Shown: positions 1 to 8,114 of the stretch, one piece after another | Layout: each line of letters starts with the position of its first letter | How positions within the stretch are numbered: position 1 is the stretch's first letter | Origin: Microbispora hainanensis | GTDB taxonomy: Bacteria; Actinomycetota; Actinomycetes; Streptosporangiales; Streptosporangiaceae | Direction: 5' to 3' | DNA: 55,902 nucleotides | Assembly (NCBI RefSeq): GCF_006874475.1 | Contig: NZ_VIRM01000062.1 | Span: 1-55,902 of the forward strand | Notes under the pieces: generated by a model | The model's database searches: none | Told to the model about the DNA's origin: nothing | Seen by the model: only the letters and a program-made list of their open reading frames with translations | Made by a program: the position numbers and the translations under genes

Positions 1-592
1 GGCACGTGCCGGACCGCCTCGGGCGTGGGGAAATCGCGGAGATCGCAGAGATCGCGTTTCCGTGACCTTGCGGCGGGCTTTCGGGGAGCGACCGGGGTGG
101 GCGGAGGCTGCTTCACGCCGAGACCGGGCATGCGCATGCTGTAATGCTGAAAAAGCATGGAACGCTGGTTATTCCCCGGAAATATGAAGGCTATTCATAT
201 CGGATGTGGCGATCGGATGACGGATGAAAGGTAGGCACCGAAACCCGTCCGCCGCCGAATGTCTCGCATGCCGGAAAGCGGAATGAAAGGGCAGGTCATC
301 CGGCTGATGGGGCGGCGATGGCAATCATGATCCGCAAGTTCTCCAGACAAGTCGGGAGACGATACGGAGCCGTTACCAGACCCCTTTCGGATGACCATAT
401 CGGTGTTATTTGCGGCTTATCCTCAACTCAGGATTTCTCTGGTTCTTTTCCTTCCCAACACATCGCGGTCAGTCTAAGATCTCGTTCTATGTATCGGTAT
501 GCATCAAGATTTCCTGTTAGGCAAGTGGCATGCCTAAGTCGCAGGGATGCTCTGGCCGAACATGATGCCGTCGTCGTCCTCACCCCGATCCG
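1..592. promoter_or_regulatory. Palindrome-rich leader upstream of the first operon; no supported gene
   Basis: No convincing gene lies here. The stretch from about 120 to 540 is AT-richer than the rest of the window. It contains a perfect 12-bp palindrome at 128-139 (GCATGCGCATGC), an ATGCT/AGCAT hairpin at 144-158, a 7-bp inverted repeat ATATGAA/TTCATAT at 182-200 and an ATCCT/AGGAT repeat at 419-434. Such stacking suggests operators or a structured 5' leader for the gene starting at 593. An open minus-strand frame runs from 137 off the left edge and could be the start of another gene, but it has no ribosome site and no recognisable product. Confidence 0.45.
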
Positions 593-3250
593 GTGCGCAT
601 GAACCCGCCCGTCGGGGATGTGACGCTCGACCCCGGCCAGGGGATGACGTGGGTGGACGAGCACGGCGCCCACCTCGTCGACTATGCCTCCGGCCACCTC
701 GCGTCCGGCCCCATGCTCGCGGCGGTGACCGCCGCGCTGGAGTCGTGCGCCGCCCGCGAACGGCCCGGGAACGTTTCAGACCGGGCCTGGCTGCTGTCGG
801 CGCTGCGCCGTGAGGTCGCCACCGGCCCGGGGCGGGGATTCGTGCCCGGCCCCGGGTCCGGCGGCCCCGACCACCTCGCGGTGCGGCGTGCCTGGCGCCT
901 GGCCGACCCGCTGGGCGCGGAGACGCTGCTCCTGCTCTATCGCCACGAACTCCCGCTTCGGGATCTCGTGTACGTGCTCGCGCTGCCGCTGAAGGAGGCA
1001 GGCAGGCTCATCGCGCGCACCCAGGACGTGGTGGAGATCCTCGTGAGCGGGCTGGACGGCCTCGCCCGGGGCAGGCCGATCTGCCCGGACCTTGCTCCGC
1101 TGGCCGCCGCCGTCTTCCCCGACGAGCAGGGCGAGACGGCCGACTTCGGCGCCGCCCGTACGGCGCTGCTCCGGCACATCGTGACGTGTGTGGTGTGCAA
1201 ACGGCCCATCAACATCCGATACACCGTTCCGCAGATCCTCTCCCGCCCTCCGGTCGCCGACCTCACGCCCGAGACCAGGCAGCGACTTCTGGACGCCCTG
1301 AGCAGGGCCGGCCGCAGAGCCAGGCCCGCCCCCGCGCCCCCTTCGCCGTCCGCTCTGCCGACTGCCCCGGTGTTCACTCCGCCGTCCCTTCCGCCGTTCC
1401 CGCCGTCATCCGCTCCGCCGTCCGTTCCGGCGCCTGTCCAGGCGTTCGCTCCGCCATCCCCTCCGCCATCCCCTCCGCCGTCCGTTCCGGCGCCTGTCCA
1501 GGCATTCGCTCCGCCATCCGATCCGGCGTCCGATCCGGGGGAGCGGACGGGGCACCGGCCTCCCTCGTCGTTCGGCATGCCGCTGTCCGCTCCCGTGGGC
1601 ACCGCGCCCGCTCCCGCCGCCCCTGCACCGGCGTCCCCCGCACCGCCGCCGCCCGCGTCGGCGTCCCCCGCGTCGCCACCGGTTCCGCCACCGGTTCCGC
1701 CGCCGGCTCCGGCGGTCCCAGGGGCGACACCGCCCGGTCCGCCGTCGGTGCCGCCCGACTCCGGCCTGTCGCCGGTCGGGTTCCGGGAGGAGCCCCGCCC
1801 GTCGTCCCGTGAGGACCGTGAGGACCGGGAGGACATGGAGGACCGGGAGGACCGGGAGGACACAGGGGACCGGGAGGACACGCGACCCGGCCCCCTGCCC
1901 GCGAGGCCGGAAGCGCCCCGTCCTGCGGGCACCGCTGCGACCGCCGGGGGCGGACTGTCGCACGCGGCGACTCCCGGGGCCGTACGGCCGGCCGCGGCGA
2001 CTCCGGGGGCCGAGCTGCCGACTGCGGGAAGTCCCGGGGTCGAGCTGCCGGAGCGCCCGGTGCGGCCCATTTCCCAGGAGGACACCCAGCCGAGCCTGCC
2101 GTGGCAGCCGGGAACGTTGAAGTCACGCGGCACGCAACGGCCCAATCCGTTCCCCCGGGCGGCGAGAGAGGCGCACCCGGCCTCCGGAAAGAGTGCCGCG
2201 CTGCAGCCGGGGCAGGACACGCCTCTCTACAACGCGCTGCTCTCGCAGATCAGGGCCAGAGAGGCGCTGGCGCACGCCGCCGAGGCGGTTCCTGTCCCCG
2301 CTCCCACCTCCGGCGCCGTCCCTGCACCTGCCGCCGTCCACGACGCCGCGGGTACGGCAGGGGAGGCGGACCTCGCGCCCAGGCCGCCCGCCGGTGCGCA
2401 GATCAGGATCGTCGCGGTCCTGGCCCGGGTCGGCTCGCTGCTTCGGGCGACCGCCTTGAGGATCGTCATCGTCGTCGTCGCGGGGGCGGCGGGGACCGTG
2501 ACGGGGATCAACCTCTTCGCTCCCGCCCCCCAGTCACAGAAGGGGGCATTGGAGGCGAGCGTCGCGCAGACGTCCGCCGATCCCGCGGGAACGGGAACGG
2601 GCGCGAACCCCGCGGCCGACGGCGCGGCGGGTGCTACGGCGAACGGCGCGACAGGGGGCGAGGGCACCACCAGTACGGCCTCGGGCGCGCCCCAGGTCAC
2701 GGTGACCGCGACCGCCGCAGGGGACACCACAGCCGGGGGCGCCGCGCAGCCCGGCGGACAGGACACGGCGAACGGGGGCGCCGCAGACAGGGGTGCCGCG
2801 CAACCCGGCGGACAGAGCGGGGGACAGGGCGACGGACAAAGCGGGGGACAGGGCGACGGACAAAGCGGGGGACAGAGCGGGGGACAGAGCGGGGGACAGA
2901 GCGGGGGACAGGGTGCCGCTCTGGACACTCCCACACGTCCCGGCGTCTTCCTGATGGGCGCCTGGGGTGTGCAGGCGCCGTCCGTCGTCGCACTCGACGC
3001 GTTCGGGAGGGGGACCCTCACTCTCTCGACGACATCCGGAAAACCCGTGAAATGGCGGATAACGGCTCCCGGCCTGGTGGTCGAGCCGTCCAGTGGAACG
3101 CTCAAGCCCGGGCACACCGACGTGCTCACCGTGCGCGCGTTGCGCGTCCGCTACTGGTGCGGGGTCCCCTCGCCCGTGACGGCGCCGCTCGAACTGCACG
3201 GCCCGAAGGGCAAGAAAGGCACCGCCACCGTGCGATGGAGCACCTGCTGA
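593..3250 (+). CDS. Membrane-spanning sigma-like / zinc-finger / Ig-like fusion protein
   Basis: Predicted 885-residue single-pass membrane protein. Residues 60-150 look like a degenerate ECF sigma factor, including a region-4-like helix-turn-helix stretch near LLLLYRHELPLRDLVYVLAL. Next comes His195-x3-Cys199-x2-Cys202, the zinc-binding arrangement of ZAS anti-sigma factors. Residues 240-600 are a Pro/Ala/Glu/Arg-rich linker with direct repeats. A membrane helix follows at about 620-642, then a Gly/Gln-rich repeat (GQSGGQGD units) and a C-terminal BACON/Ig-like beta domain with a terminal Cys. GTG at 593 and ATG at 599 are both possible; neither has a clear ribosome site. It begins a four-gene operon. 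Inference: an outside-in signalling protein whose cytoplasmic part binds RNA polymerase or a sigma factor. It could instead have lost transcription activity, since no good region 2 is seen. Confidence 0.6.
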   Translation: MRMNPPVGDVTLDPGQGMTWVDEHGAHLVDYASGHLASGPMLAAVTAALESCAARERPGNVSDRAWLLSALRREVATGPGRGFVPGPGSGGPDHLAVRRAWRLADPLGAETLLLLYRHELPLRDLVYVLALPLKEAGRLIARTQDVVEILVSGLDGLARGRPICPDLAPLAAAVFPDEQGETADFGAARTALLRHIVTCVVCKRPINIRYTVPQILSRPPVADLTPETRQRLLDALSRAGRRARPAPAPPSPSALPTAPVFTPPSLPPFPPSSAPPSVPAPVQAFAPPSPPPSPPPSVPAPVQAFAPPSDPASDPGERTGHRPPSSFGMPLSAPVGTAPAPAAPAPASPAPPPPASASPASPPVPPPVPPPAPAVPGATPPGPPSVPPDSGLSPVGFREEPRPSSREDREDREDMEDREDREDTGDREDTRPGPLPARPEAPRPAGTAATAGGGLSHAATPGAVRPAAATPGAELPTAGSPGVELPERPVRPISQEDTQPSLPWQPGTLKSRGTQRPNPFPRAAREAHPASGKSAALQPGQDTPLYNALLSQIRAREALAHAAEAVPVPAPTSGAVPAPAAVHDAAGTAGEADLAPRPPAGAQIRIVAVLARVGSLLRATALRIVIVVVAGAAGTVTGINLFAPAPQSQKGALEASVAQTSADPAGTGTGANPAADGAAGATANGATGGEGTTSTASGAPQVTVTATAAGDTTAGGAAQPGGQDTANGGAADRGAAQPGGQSGGQGDGQSGGQGDGQSGGQSGGQSGGQSGGQGAALDTPTRPGVFLMGAWGVQAPSVVALDAFGRGTLTLSTTSGKPVKWRITAPGLVVEPSSGTLKPGHTDVLTVRALRVRYWCGVPSPVTAPLELHGPKGKKGTATVRWSTC

Positions 3251-3291
3251 CCGCCCCTGTTTCCTCCCGTCCTCGGTGAAAGGACCCGCCC

Positions 3292-4272
3292 ATGACCGAG
3301 ATCCACACTCCGGTGCCCACACCTGCCGAGCAGTTCCCGGAGAGCGTGCCCCTCACGGCCGAACATCTGCTGACCAACCGCCGCATCGAGCCCACGGGCG
3401 GATGGCGGCGGCTCGTCTATCAGCTCTCCGGCGGCCGGATCATCCCTTCCGAGTCGGCGGCGGAGCTGGAACGGCGCACGCTGATCGCCCAGGCCCAGAC
3501 GCCCGTCGCCAGCGGTCACCACAGGATCGCGGTCATGAGCCTCAAGGGCGGGGTGGGGAAGACCACGACGACGGCGGCGCTGGGCAACACGCTGGCATCG
3601 TTGCGCGGCGACCGGGTGATCGCCATCGACGCCAACCCCGACAGGGGGACGCTCGGCATCAAGGTCAAGTCGGAGACCGCGGCCACGATAAGGACCCTGC
3701 TGGCCGAGGCGCCGCACATCGTCCGGTATGCCGACGCCCGCGCGTTCACGTCGCAGTCGTCCGCCCGGCTGGAGGTGCTCGCCTCCGACACCGACCCGGC
3801 CGTCAGCGAGGCGTTCGACGCCGAGGACTACCGTACGGTCGCCAATCTGATCGAGCGCTACTACTCGATCTGCATCACCGACTGCGGCACCGGGCTCCTG
3901 CACGGCGCCATGGGCGCCACGCTTGAGCTCGCCGACCAGATCGTGCTGGTCACCATGGTCGCGGTGGACGGCGCGAGCTCGGCCGCCGCGACCCTCGACT
4001 GGCTCACCGCCCACGGCCACGGCCACCTCGTGAGGAACGCAATCGTCGTGCTGAACGCGGTCGAGCCGAAGTCACACGTGGACGTCGACCTGCTCGAACG
4101 CCACTTCGCCGGACGCTGCCGCACGGTGGTGCGGGTGCCGTTCGACCCGCATCTCAAGGAGGGCGCGGAGGTCGACCTGGCTCGACTGAGGCCCACCACT
4201 CGGGGCGCGTACCTGCGCCTCGCCGCCGCCGCCGGGCAGGCGTTCTCGCAGCGGCAGGACCGGAGCAAGTAG
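3292..4272 (+). CDS. ParA/MinD-family P-loop ATPase
   Basis: A 326-residue cytoplasmic ATPase. The deviant Walker A KGGVGKTTTT lies at residues 85-94 and is followed by the AIDANPD switch. A later ITDCGTG segment fits the Walker B/SIMIBI fold of MinD, ParA and the ATPases found beside ESX or conjugation loci. The first 75 residues are a family-atypical extension that could bind a partner. ATG 3292 has AAAGGA about eight bases upstream, and the gap from the preceding gene is 41 bp. The stop overlaps the next GTG (TAGTG). There is no ParB partner or parS-like cluster, so chromosome or plasmid partition is unlikely. Positioning or energising a membrane complex is the more likely role, by inference. 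Confidence 0.8.
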   Translation: MTEIHTPVPTPAEQFPESVPLTAEHLLTNRRIEPTGGWRRLVYQLSGGRIIPSESAAELERRTLIAQAQTPVASGHHRIAVMSLKGGVGKTTTTAALGNTLASLRGDRVIAIDANPDRGTLGIKVKSETAATIRTLLAEAPHIVRYADARAFTSQSSARLEVLASDTDPAVSEAFDAEDYRTVANLIERYYSICITDCGTGLLHGAMGATLELADQIVLVTMVAVDGASSAAATLDWLTAHGHGHLVRNAIVVLNAVEPKSHVDVDLLERHFAGRCRTVVRVPFDPHLKEGAEVDLARLRPTTRGAYLRLAAAAGQAFSQRQDRSK

Positions 4273-5024
4273 TGGGACCTGTCATCCCCGATCCGGCGCT
4301 CGACTGGGACCTGGGACCACCGCGACGGTGGGATCCCCGGCACCTGGTCGTCGCCATCGCGGGGGTCGTCACCGTCATCGCCGTCGCGGTGATCGTTCTG
4401 CAGACCCGGCACACCGATGCGCCGCCCACGCCGGCGCGCGTCGTCGCGCCGACCGTCGCGCTGGCGGTGCCCACCGGTCACGAGGGCGACGGGGGCTATC
4501 CCGTCGGATTCCCCCACACCGAGATCGGGGCGGCGTCCGCCGCGGCCGCCGCCCTGGAGGCCGCCTGGACGCTCGACCTCGGCCAGGCGGAACAGGCGGC
4601 AGCGCTGTACGCGCCGCCGGACCAGCGTGAGGCGGCACGCGAGGGTGCTCGCGACGCCGTACGCGGCTGGCGGGAGACCCTCGGACTTCCCCCAGAAGGC
4701 GAACTTCCCGCCGGGGCGGCCCTGCGGACGCAGACGATCGGCGTCCAATGGAGGGTCCGCTCCGAGGACCAGGTGCAGGTCTCCGTCCTAGTGCAGGTGA
4801 CGGCGACCACGGGCGCCGGTGCGACCGGCCCCGTCTACTCCAGCCCCTACGCCATGAGCCTGCTGATGGCGTGGAAACCCGATATGCGCGGTGCCGGCAA
4901 GGGCGACTGGGTGAACATCCCCGACCCGACGCCCCCGTCCGTGCCCGCAGCCGCTCTCCCAGGGACACCCGAGTTCGCCGCGGCGGGCTGGAAGTCCCTC
5001 ATCGGTCCCCGGCCCACTCCCTAG
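4272..5024 (+). CDS. Single-pass membrane protein, conjugation-locus (TcpC/DUF8175-like) type
   Basis: A 250-residue protein starting at GTG 4272, which overlaps the previous stop by one base and implies translational coupling. Residues 25-45 form one membrane helix, followed by an extracytoplasmic domain. The GYPVGFPHTEIGA segment at about residues 75-87 resembles a signature I associate with membrane proteins next to SCO6880-like and VirB4-like genes in actinobacterial integrative elements. The later part is rich in beta structure, like NTF2/TcpC folds. None of the DNA-transfer ATPases, the relaxase or the integrase is within the window. It may therefore be a scaffold for a non-conjugative complex with the ATPase upstream. 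The family assignment is from memory of the motif and is moderately sure. Confidence 0.6.
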   Translation: MGPVIPDPALDWDLGPPRRWDPRHLVVAIAGVVTVIAVAVIVLQTRHTDAPPTPARVVAPTVALAVPTGHEGDGGYPVGFPHTEIGAASAAAAALEAAWTLDLGQAEQAAALYAPPDQREAAREGARDAVRGWRETLGLPPEGELPAGAALRTQTIGVQWRVRSEDQVQVSVLVQVTATTGAGATGPVYSSPYAMSLLMAWKPDMRGAGKGDWVNIPDPTPPSVPAAALPGTPEFAAAGWKSLIGPRPTP

Positions 5025-5041
5025 ATCGAGGAAGAGCCTCA

Positions 5042-7054
5042 ATGACCCCCCGAATGTCCTCCCGGCGCGCCACCCTGGTCTCCGGCCTGCTCCTGGCAGC
5101 GGTGTCCGCGACCGGTGGCGCCGTCGTCGCGCAGCCCTGGGTGGCCGTGGCCGAGCCCGGCCGGGACGCCCCCCCACCGATAGAAGGCGCCGCCCCCATG
5201 GCCGCGCCCACCTCCGATGAGCGCACCTCCGATGAGCGCACCTCCGACGAGCCCACCTCCGACGAGCGCGGCCGCGCTTCGTCGCTCTCGTCGGATTCGT
5301 CGTCCTCGTTCGACCCGTCGTCGTCATCGGATCCGGCGTCGAATTCGGCGCCCGATTCCTCGTCGGGCGGCTCCGGCCGCGTGGGTGCCGGCGTGCACGA
5401 CGACGCCGCGGCGGGCGCGGAGCAGGACTCGTCCCGCGGCCCGAGTGATTCGTCCGGCCGTTCGAGTGATTCGTCCGGTTCTGCCCGCGACGACTCCTCC
5501 TCGACCACCGCGAACGCGCCTGACCACACCACGATCGCGCCGCGCCGCACCGGCAGCGAGCCCACCGGCACCTCCACTCGCGACCGGACCGCTCGCGAGT
5601 CGCGTGACCAGGTCCGGCGAGTCCCGAGCCGTGCCACCGGTGACCGGACGGCTCGCGACACCGGTAACCACAACCGGCAGGGGTCCGGCCGGACCGGCAC
5701 CGACTGGCCTTCCGGCACCTCGCGGGCGAACGCGGCGGCGGCTCCGACGCCGACGGTGGGCGGCGGCGCCACCACGGCTCCGGGCCAGAACGGCCAGAAC
5801 GGTCAGAACGGCCAGAACGGTCAGACGGGCCAGCCCGGACACAGTGGCCAGCCCGGACAGAACGGTCAGGGAGCGCCTGCGCCGACCGCGAGCGGCGGAC
5901 CTACCGCGGCGGCGACGCAGAGCGCTGCTGCGCAGGGTCCCACGGGGCAAGGGGCTGCGGCGCAGGCTCCTGCGAGGCAAGGGACTGCGGCGAAGAGTGC
6001 GGCGACGCAGGGTGCTGGGGCGCAGAGTGCGGCGGCTCGGGACGCCGGTCCCGCCTCCCCGGCACCCGGCGCAAGCGGTGCGACCGCGCCCAAGGCGGGC
6101 AACGAGCACACCGCGCCCGCGACCCCGCCCGCGACCCCGCCCGCGACCCCGCCTGCGACCCATCCAGCGACCCCGCCTCCGACACAGCAGGCCAGCCCGC
6201 AGGCGCCCGTCCCGGTGAGCGTCTCGCCCAACCCCGGCACCACGGCGAGCACGCAACCGGGCACGCAACCGAGCTCCACGCCCACAGGCGAACCGACCGG
6301 GAAGCCCACGAGCACGCCCACGAACGAAGCGACGGGCAAACCGTCTGAAAAGCCGTCCGAGAAGCCGACGGCCGATGCCACCGCGAATCCGAAGCCCACG
6401 GACACGCAGGCGCCGGGCGGCACATCGACGGCCAAGCCGACCCAGCAGCCTCCGACTCAGCAGCCTCCGGCACCCAAGCCGAGCGCGACCGTCACGTCGA
6501 CCGCGCTTCCCGCCGCCTCGCCACCCGCCGTCCCGCAGGCGGGCGGCACCGCGACGCCGACGGGGACGGCCCCGGCCGTGACACCGACGTCCGCTCCCAC
6601 AGCCGTGCCGACGTCGCCGGGCAGCCCGGTGTGGGAGATGCCCGCGCCGCCGCTCACCGGCCGGTCCTCGGTGGTGCCTCCCGCCGGTGGGCAGCCGCCG
6701 GCCGCACCGATCGCCATCCCGGGATATCTGCCGCTGCCGCCGCTGGTCGCCCACGCGCACGACCGATGCGGGGACGACGGCACGGCCGGCTGCTGGAGCC
6801 TGGCGCCCTGGCGGAGCCGTACGTCCGGGCACTCCGCGCCGTTCTCGGGTGACGAGGGGACGAGCGGAACGGCGACGCCGCGGTGGGCCTTCGCCCCGCC
6901 GAGCGTGAAGCCGGGCGGGCCCAGCCCGTCGGGCGTCCCCGGCGCGTTCAGCGTGCCGTTCGCCGGGTTCGCGCTCGCAGCGGACGAACCGGACGCGGGC
7001 CGGGCCGGATGCTGGGCCTTCAGCCCCTCCGCCCACTGCGCGAGATGGGACTGA
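5042..7054 (+). CDS. Secreted Ser/Thr/Pro/Gln-rich low-complexity protein
   Basis: ATG 5042 lies 17 bp after the previous gene with GAGGAAG upstream. The N terminus (SRRATLVSGLLLAAVSATGG, then AQPWVAVAE) looks like a Sec signal peptide. The 670-residue product is almost wholly low complexity: TSDER repeats, Ser/Asp runs, GQNGQNGQ repeats, AAAQG/AATQ repeats and Pro/Thr/Ser stretches typical of cell-wall-spanning or glycosylated segments. Only the last ~110 residues look folded, with paired Cys motifs around CGDDGTAGCWS and RAGCWAFSPSAHC. I recognise no family. It is probably the exported or surface-anchored output of the operon, the C-terminal Cys-rich module being the functional head. No LPxTG sorting signal is seen. 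Confidence 0.65.
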   Translation: MTPRMSSRRATLVSGLLLAAVSATGGAVVAQPWVAVAEPGRDAPPPIEGAAPMAAPTSDERTSDERTSDEPTSDERGRASSLSSDSSSSFDPSSSSDPASNSAPDSSSGGSGRVGAGVHDDAAAGAEQDSSRGPSDSSGRSSDSSGSARDDSSSTTANAPDHTTIAPRRTGSEPTGTSTRDRTARESRDQVRRVPSRATGDRTARDTGNHNRQGSGRTGTDWPSGTSRANAAAAPTPTVGGGATTAPGQNGQNGQNGQNGQTGQPGHSGQPGQNGQGAPAPTASGGPTAAATQSAAAQGPTGQGAAAQAPARQGTAAKSAATQGAGAQSAAARDAGPASPAPGASGATAPKAGNEHTAPATPPATPPATPPATHPATPPPTQQASPQAPVPVSVSPNPGTTASTQPGTQPSSTPTGEPTGKPTSTPTNEATGKPSEKPSEKPTADATANPKPTDTQAPGGTSTAKPTQQPPTQQPPAPKPSATVTSTALPAASPPAVPQAGGTATPTGTAPAVTPTSAPTAVPTSPGSPVWEMPAPPLTGRSSVVPPAGGQPPAAPIAIPGYLPLPPLVAHAHDRCGDDGTAGCWSLAPWRSRTSGHSAPFSGDEGTSGTATPRWAFAPPSVKPGGPSPSGVPGAFSVPFAGFALAADEPDAGRAGCWAFSPSAHCARWD

Positions 7055-7138
7055 TCGCACGCCGCTGACCACGTGTTATGCCGTCACCGTTCCGGGCAGG
7101 CTGCTCCGCATGAAGCACATGGCGGAGGACCGGACACG

Positions 7139-7258
7139 GTGACGGCGGACACGGTGACGGCGGTCACGGTGACACCGTGCGAGGACGGCCCGCTGCTCGT
7201 GCGCGGGCCGTTCACGCTGATGACGCAGGACGGACGACAAATCGATCCGGGCAGGGCC
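7139..7258 (+). pseudogene. N-terminal fragment of a CDGSH-type iron-sulfur protein
   Basis: The frame from GTG 7139 (GGAGG nine bases upstream) encodes TVTPCEDGPLLVRGPFTLMT then QDGRQIDPGR. This closely resembles the start of actinobacterial CDGSH iron-sulfur proteins (DGPLLVRGPF, DQDGREI). The expected CRCG...CDGTH cluster-binding half is missing: after about 7258 the frame reads unrelated Pro/Arg-rich sequence and runs antisense into gvpK. The gene was probably cut when the gas vesicle cluster and the region-1 operon became neighbours. Its first codons form a tandem repeat (ACGGTGACGGCGG-like). Confidence 0.55.
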
Positions 7259-7291
7259 AGCCCGGCACCTGGTCGTACACGCCCGCGCTCA

Positions 7292-7807
7292 CTAGGGATC
7301 GGTGGGCAGCAGCGTGCCGAGGGGGCCCAGGTCGAGGTTGAGGTCCGACGGCGAGATGTCGAACCGTTCGCACAACTCGTTCATGGCCTCCTCCAGGCGC
7401 ATGAGCGTCAGGCCGAGCGTCTCGACCTGCTCGTCGGACAGGTCGCCCTGGTCCATCCGCCGGATGGCCTGCCGCTCCACGAGCTGGCGTACGAGCTCGA
7501 CGAGCGTCAGCACGAGACGGCTCAGGTCGCGCCGCACCGCGTCCGGGTCGGTGTTGAGCCGCCAGGGGCCGCCCCTTCCGGGCTCCGGGCCCGGCGCAGG
7601 CTGATCCGGCTCCCGCTGATCCGGCTGCGACCGAGCCGTCCCCGGCTGATCCGGCTCAGCCTGATCCCGCTCCCACCGGGTCGGCTCCCGCTGATCCGGT
7701 TTCCACTGGTGCGCGCCGGTCTCGATCTCGGTCTCGGTCTCGACGCCCAGCCGCCACGGCCCCGCCGCCGTGTTCCGCGGGGAGCTCATGGCCTCACCAC
7801 CGGTCAT
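7292..7807 (-). CDS. gvpK: Gas vesicle protein GvpK
   Basis: GvpK-family protein, last gene of the gas vesicle cluster. The conserved C-terminal half reads RRDLSRLVLTLVELVRQLVE, then RRMDQGDLSDEQVETLGLTL and a FDISPSDLNLDLGPLG tail, as in actinobacterial GvpK. The N-terminal third is a non-conserved Gln/Pro/Asp/Glu-rich repeat (DQREPDQP units). ATG 7807 has AGAGGGG upstream and overlaps gvpS by 14 bp. GTG 7813 and ATG 7789 are alternatives. GvpK is an accessory protein needed for vesicle assembly; its exact role is unsettled. A truncated CDGSH gene faces its 3' end. Confidence 0.9.
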   Translation of the reverse strand: MTGGEAMSSPRNTAAGPWRLGVETETEIETGAHQWKPDQREPTRWERDQAEPDQPGTARSQPDQREPDQPAPGPEPGRGGPWRLNTDPDAVRRDLSRLVLTLVELVRQLVERQAIRRMDQGDLSDEQVETLGLTLMRLEEAMNELCERFDISPSDLNLDLGPLGTLLPTDP

Positions 7808-8114
7808 CCTCACTCACCCCTCTGCTGCCGCGATCGTCCGTTGCCCGCCCCCTCCTCGCGTCGTACGGCTCGCCGAGCGGGTCGAACGGCTGGGTGCCGC
7901 GTACGGAGCCGAGCAACGCCCGCAGGGAGATGCGGACGAGGTCGACGTCGGCGATCGACAGCACGATGTCGCCGGTGATCACCACGCCGCCCGCGAGCAG
8001 CCGGTCGAGCAGGTCGACGAGCGCCACGCGCTCGGGCGGCAGGCGGCCCTCGGCGGCGAGCGCGGTGCCTCGCGACCGTTCCGGCAGGTGCGGCGGGGTC
8101 CCCTCGAACGTCAT
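7794..8114 (-). CDS. gvpS: Gas vesicle protein of the GvpA/J family (GvpS)
   Basis: A 106-residue GvpA-family protein. The core VALVDLLDRLLAGGVVITGD followed by IVLSIADVDLVRISLRALL matches GvpS, the minor paralogue found between gvpL and gvpK in Streptomyces clusters. The start ATG overlaps the gvpL stop as ATGA (8111-8114), indicating translational coupling. Minor GvpA paralogues are thought to nucleate or cap the protein shell. The C-terminal tail is Arg/Asp-rich and not conserved. Confidence 0.85.
   Translation of the reverse strand: MTFEGTPPHLPERSRGTALAAEGRLPPERVALVDLLDRLLAGGVVITGDIVLSIADVDLVRISLRALLGSVRGTQPFDPLGEPYDARRGRATDDRGSRGVSEDDRW

Noticed and set aside
2227..3129. 300-codon minus frame with CPPLCPPLCPPL repeats
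   Set aside because: It is only the reverse reading of the GQSGGQ repeat region of the sigma-like fusion.
3292..4272. Partition (ParA) function for a plasmid or chromosome origin
   Set aside because: No ParB gene, parS-like repeats, dnaA boxes or replication genes are in the window.
593..5024. A complete integrative conjugative element
   Set aside because: No integrase, att repeats, relaxase, VirB4 or VirD4 gene is visible; only one protein resembles a conjugation-locus component.
5324..7072. 582-codon minus frame opposite the secreted repeat protein
   Set aside because: Almost entirely Arg/Gly; the plus frame has a ribosome site, a signal peptide and operon spacing.
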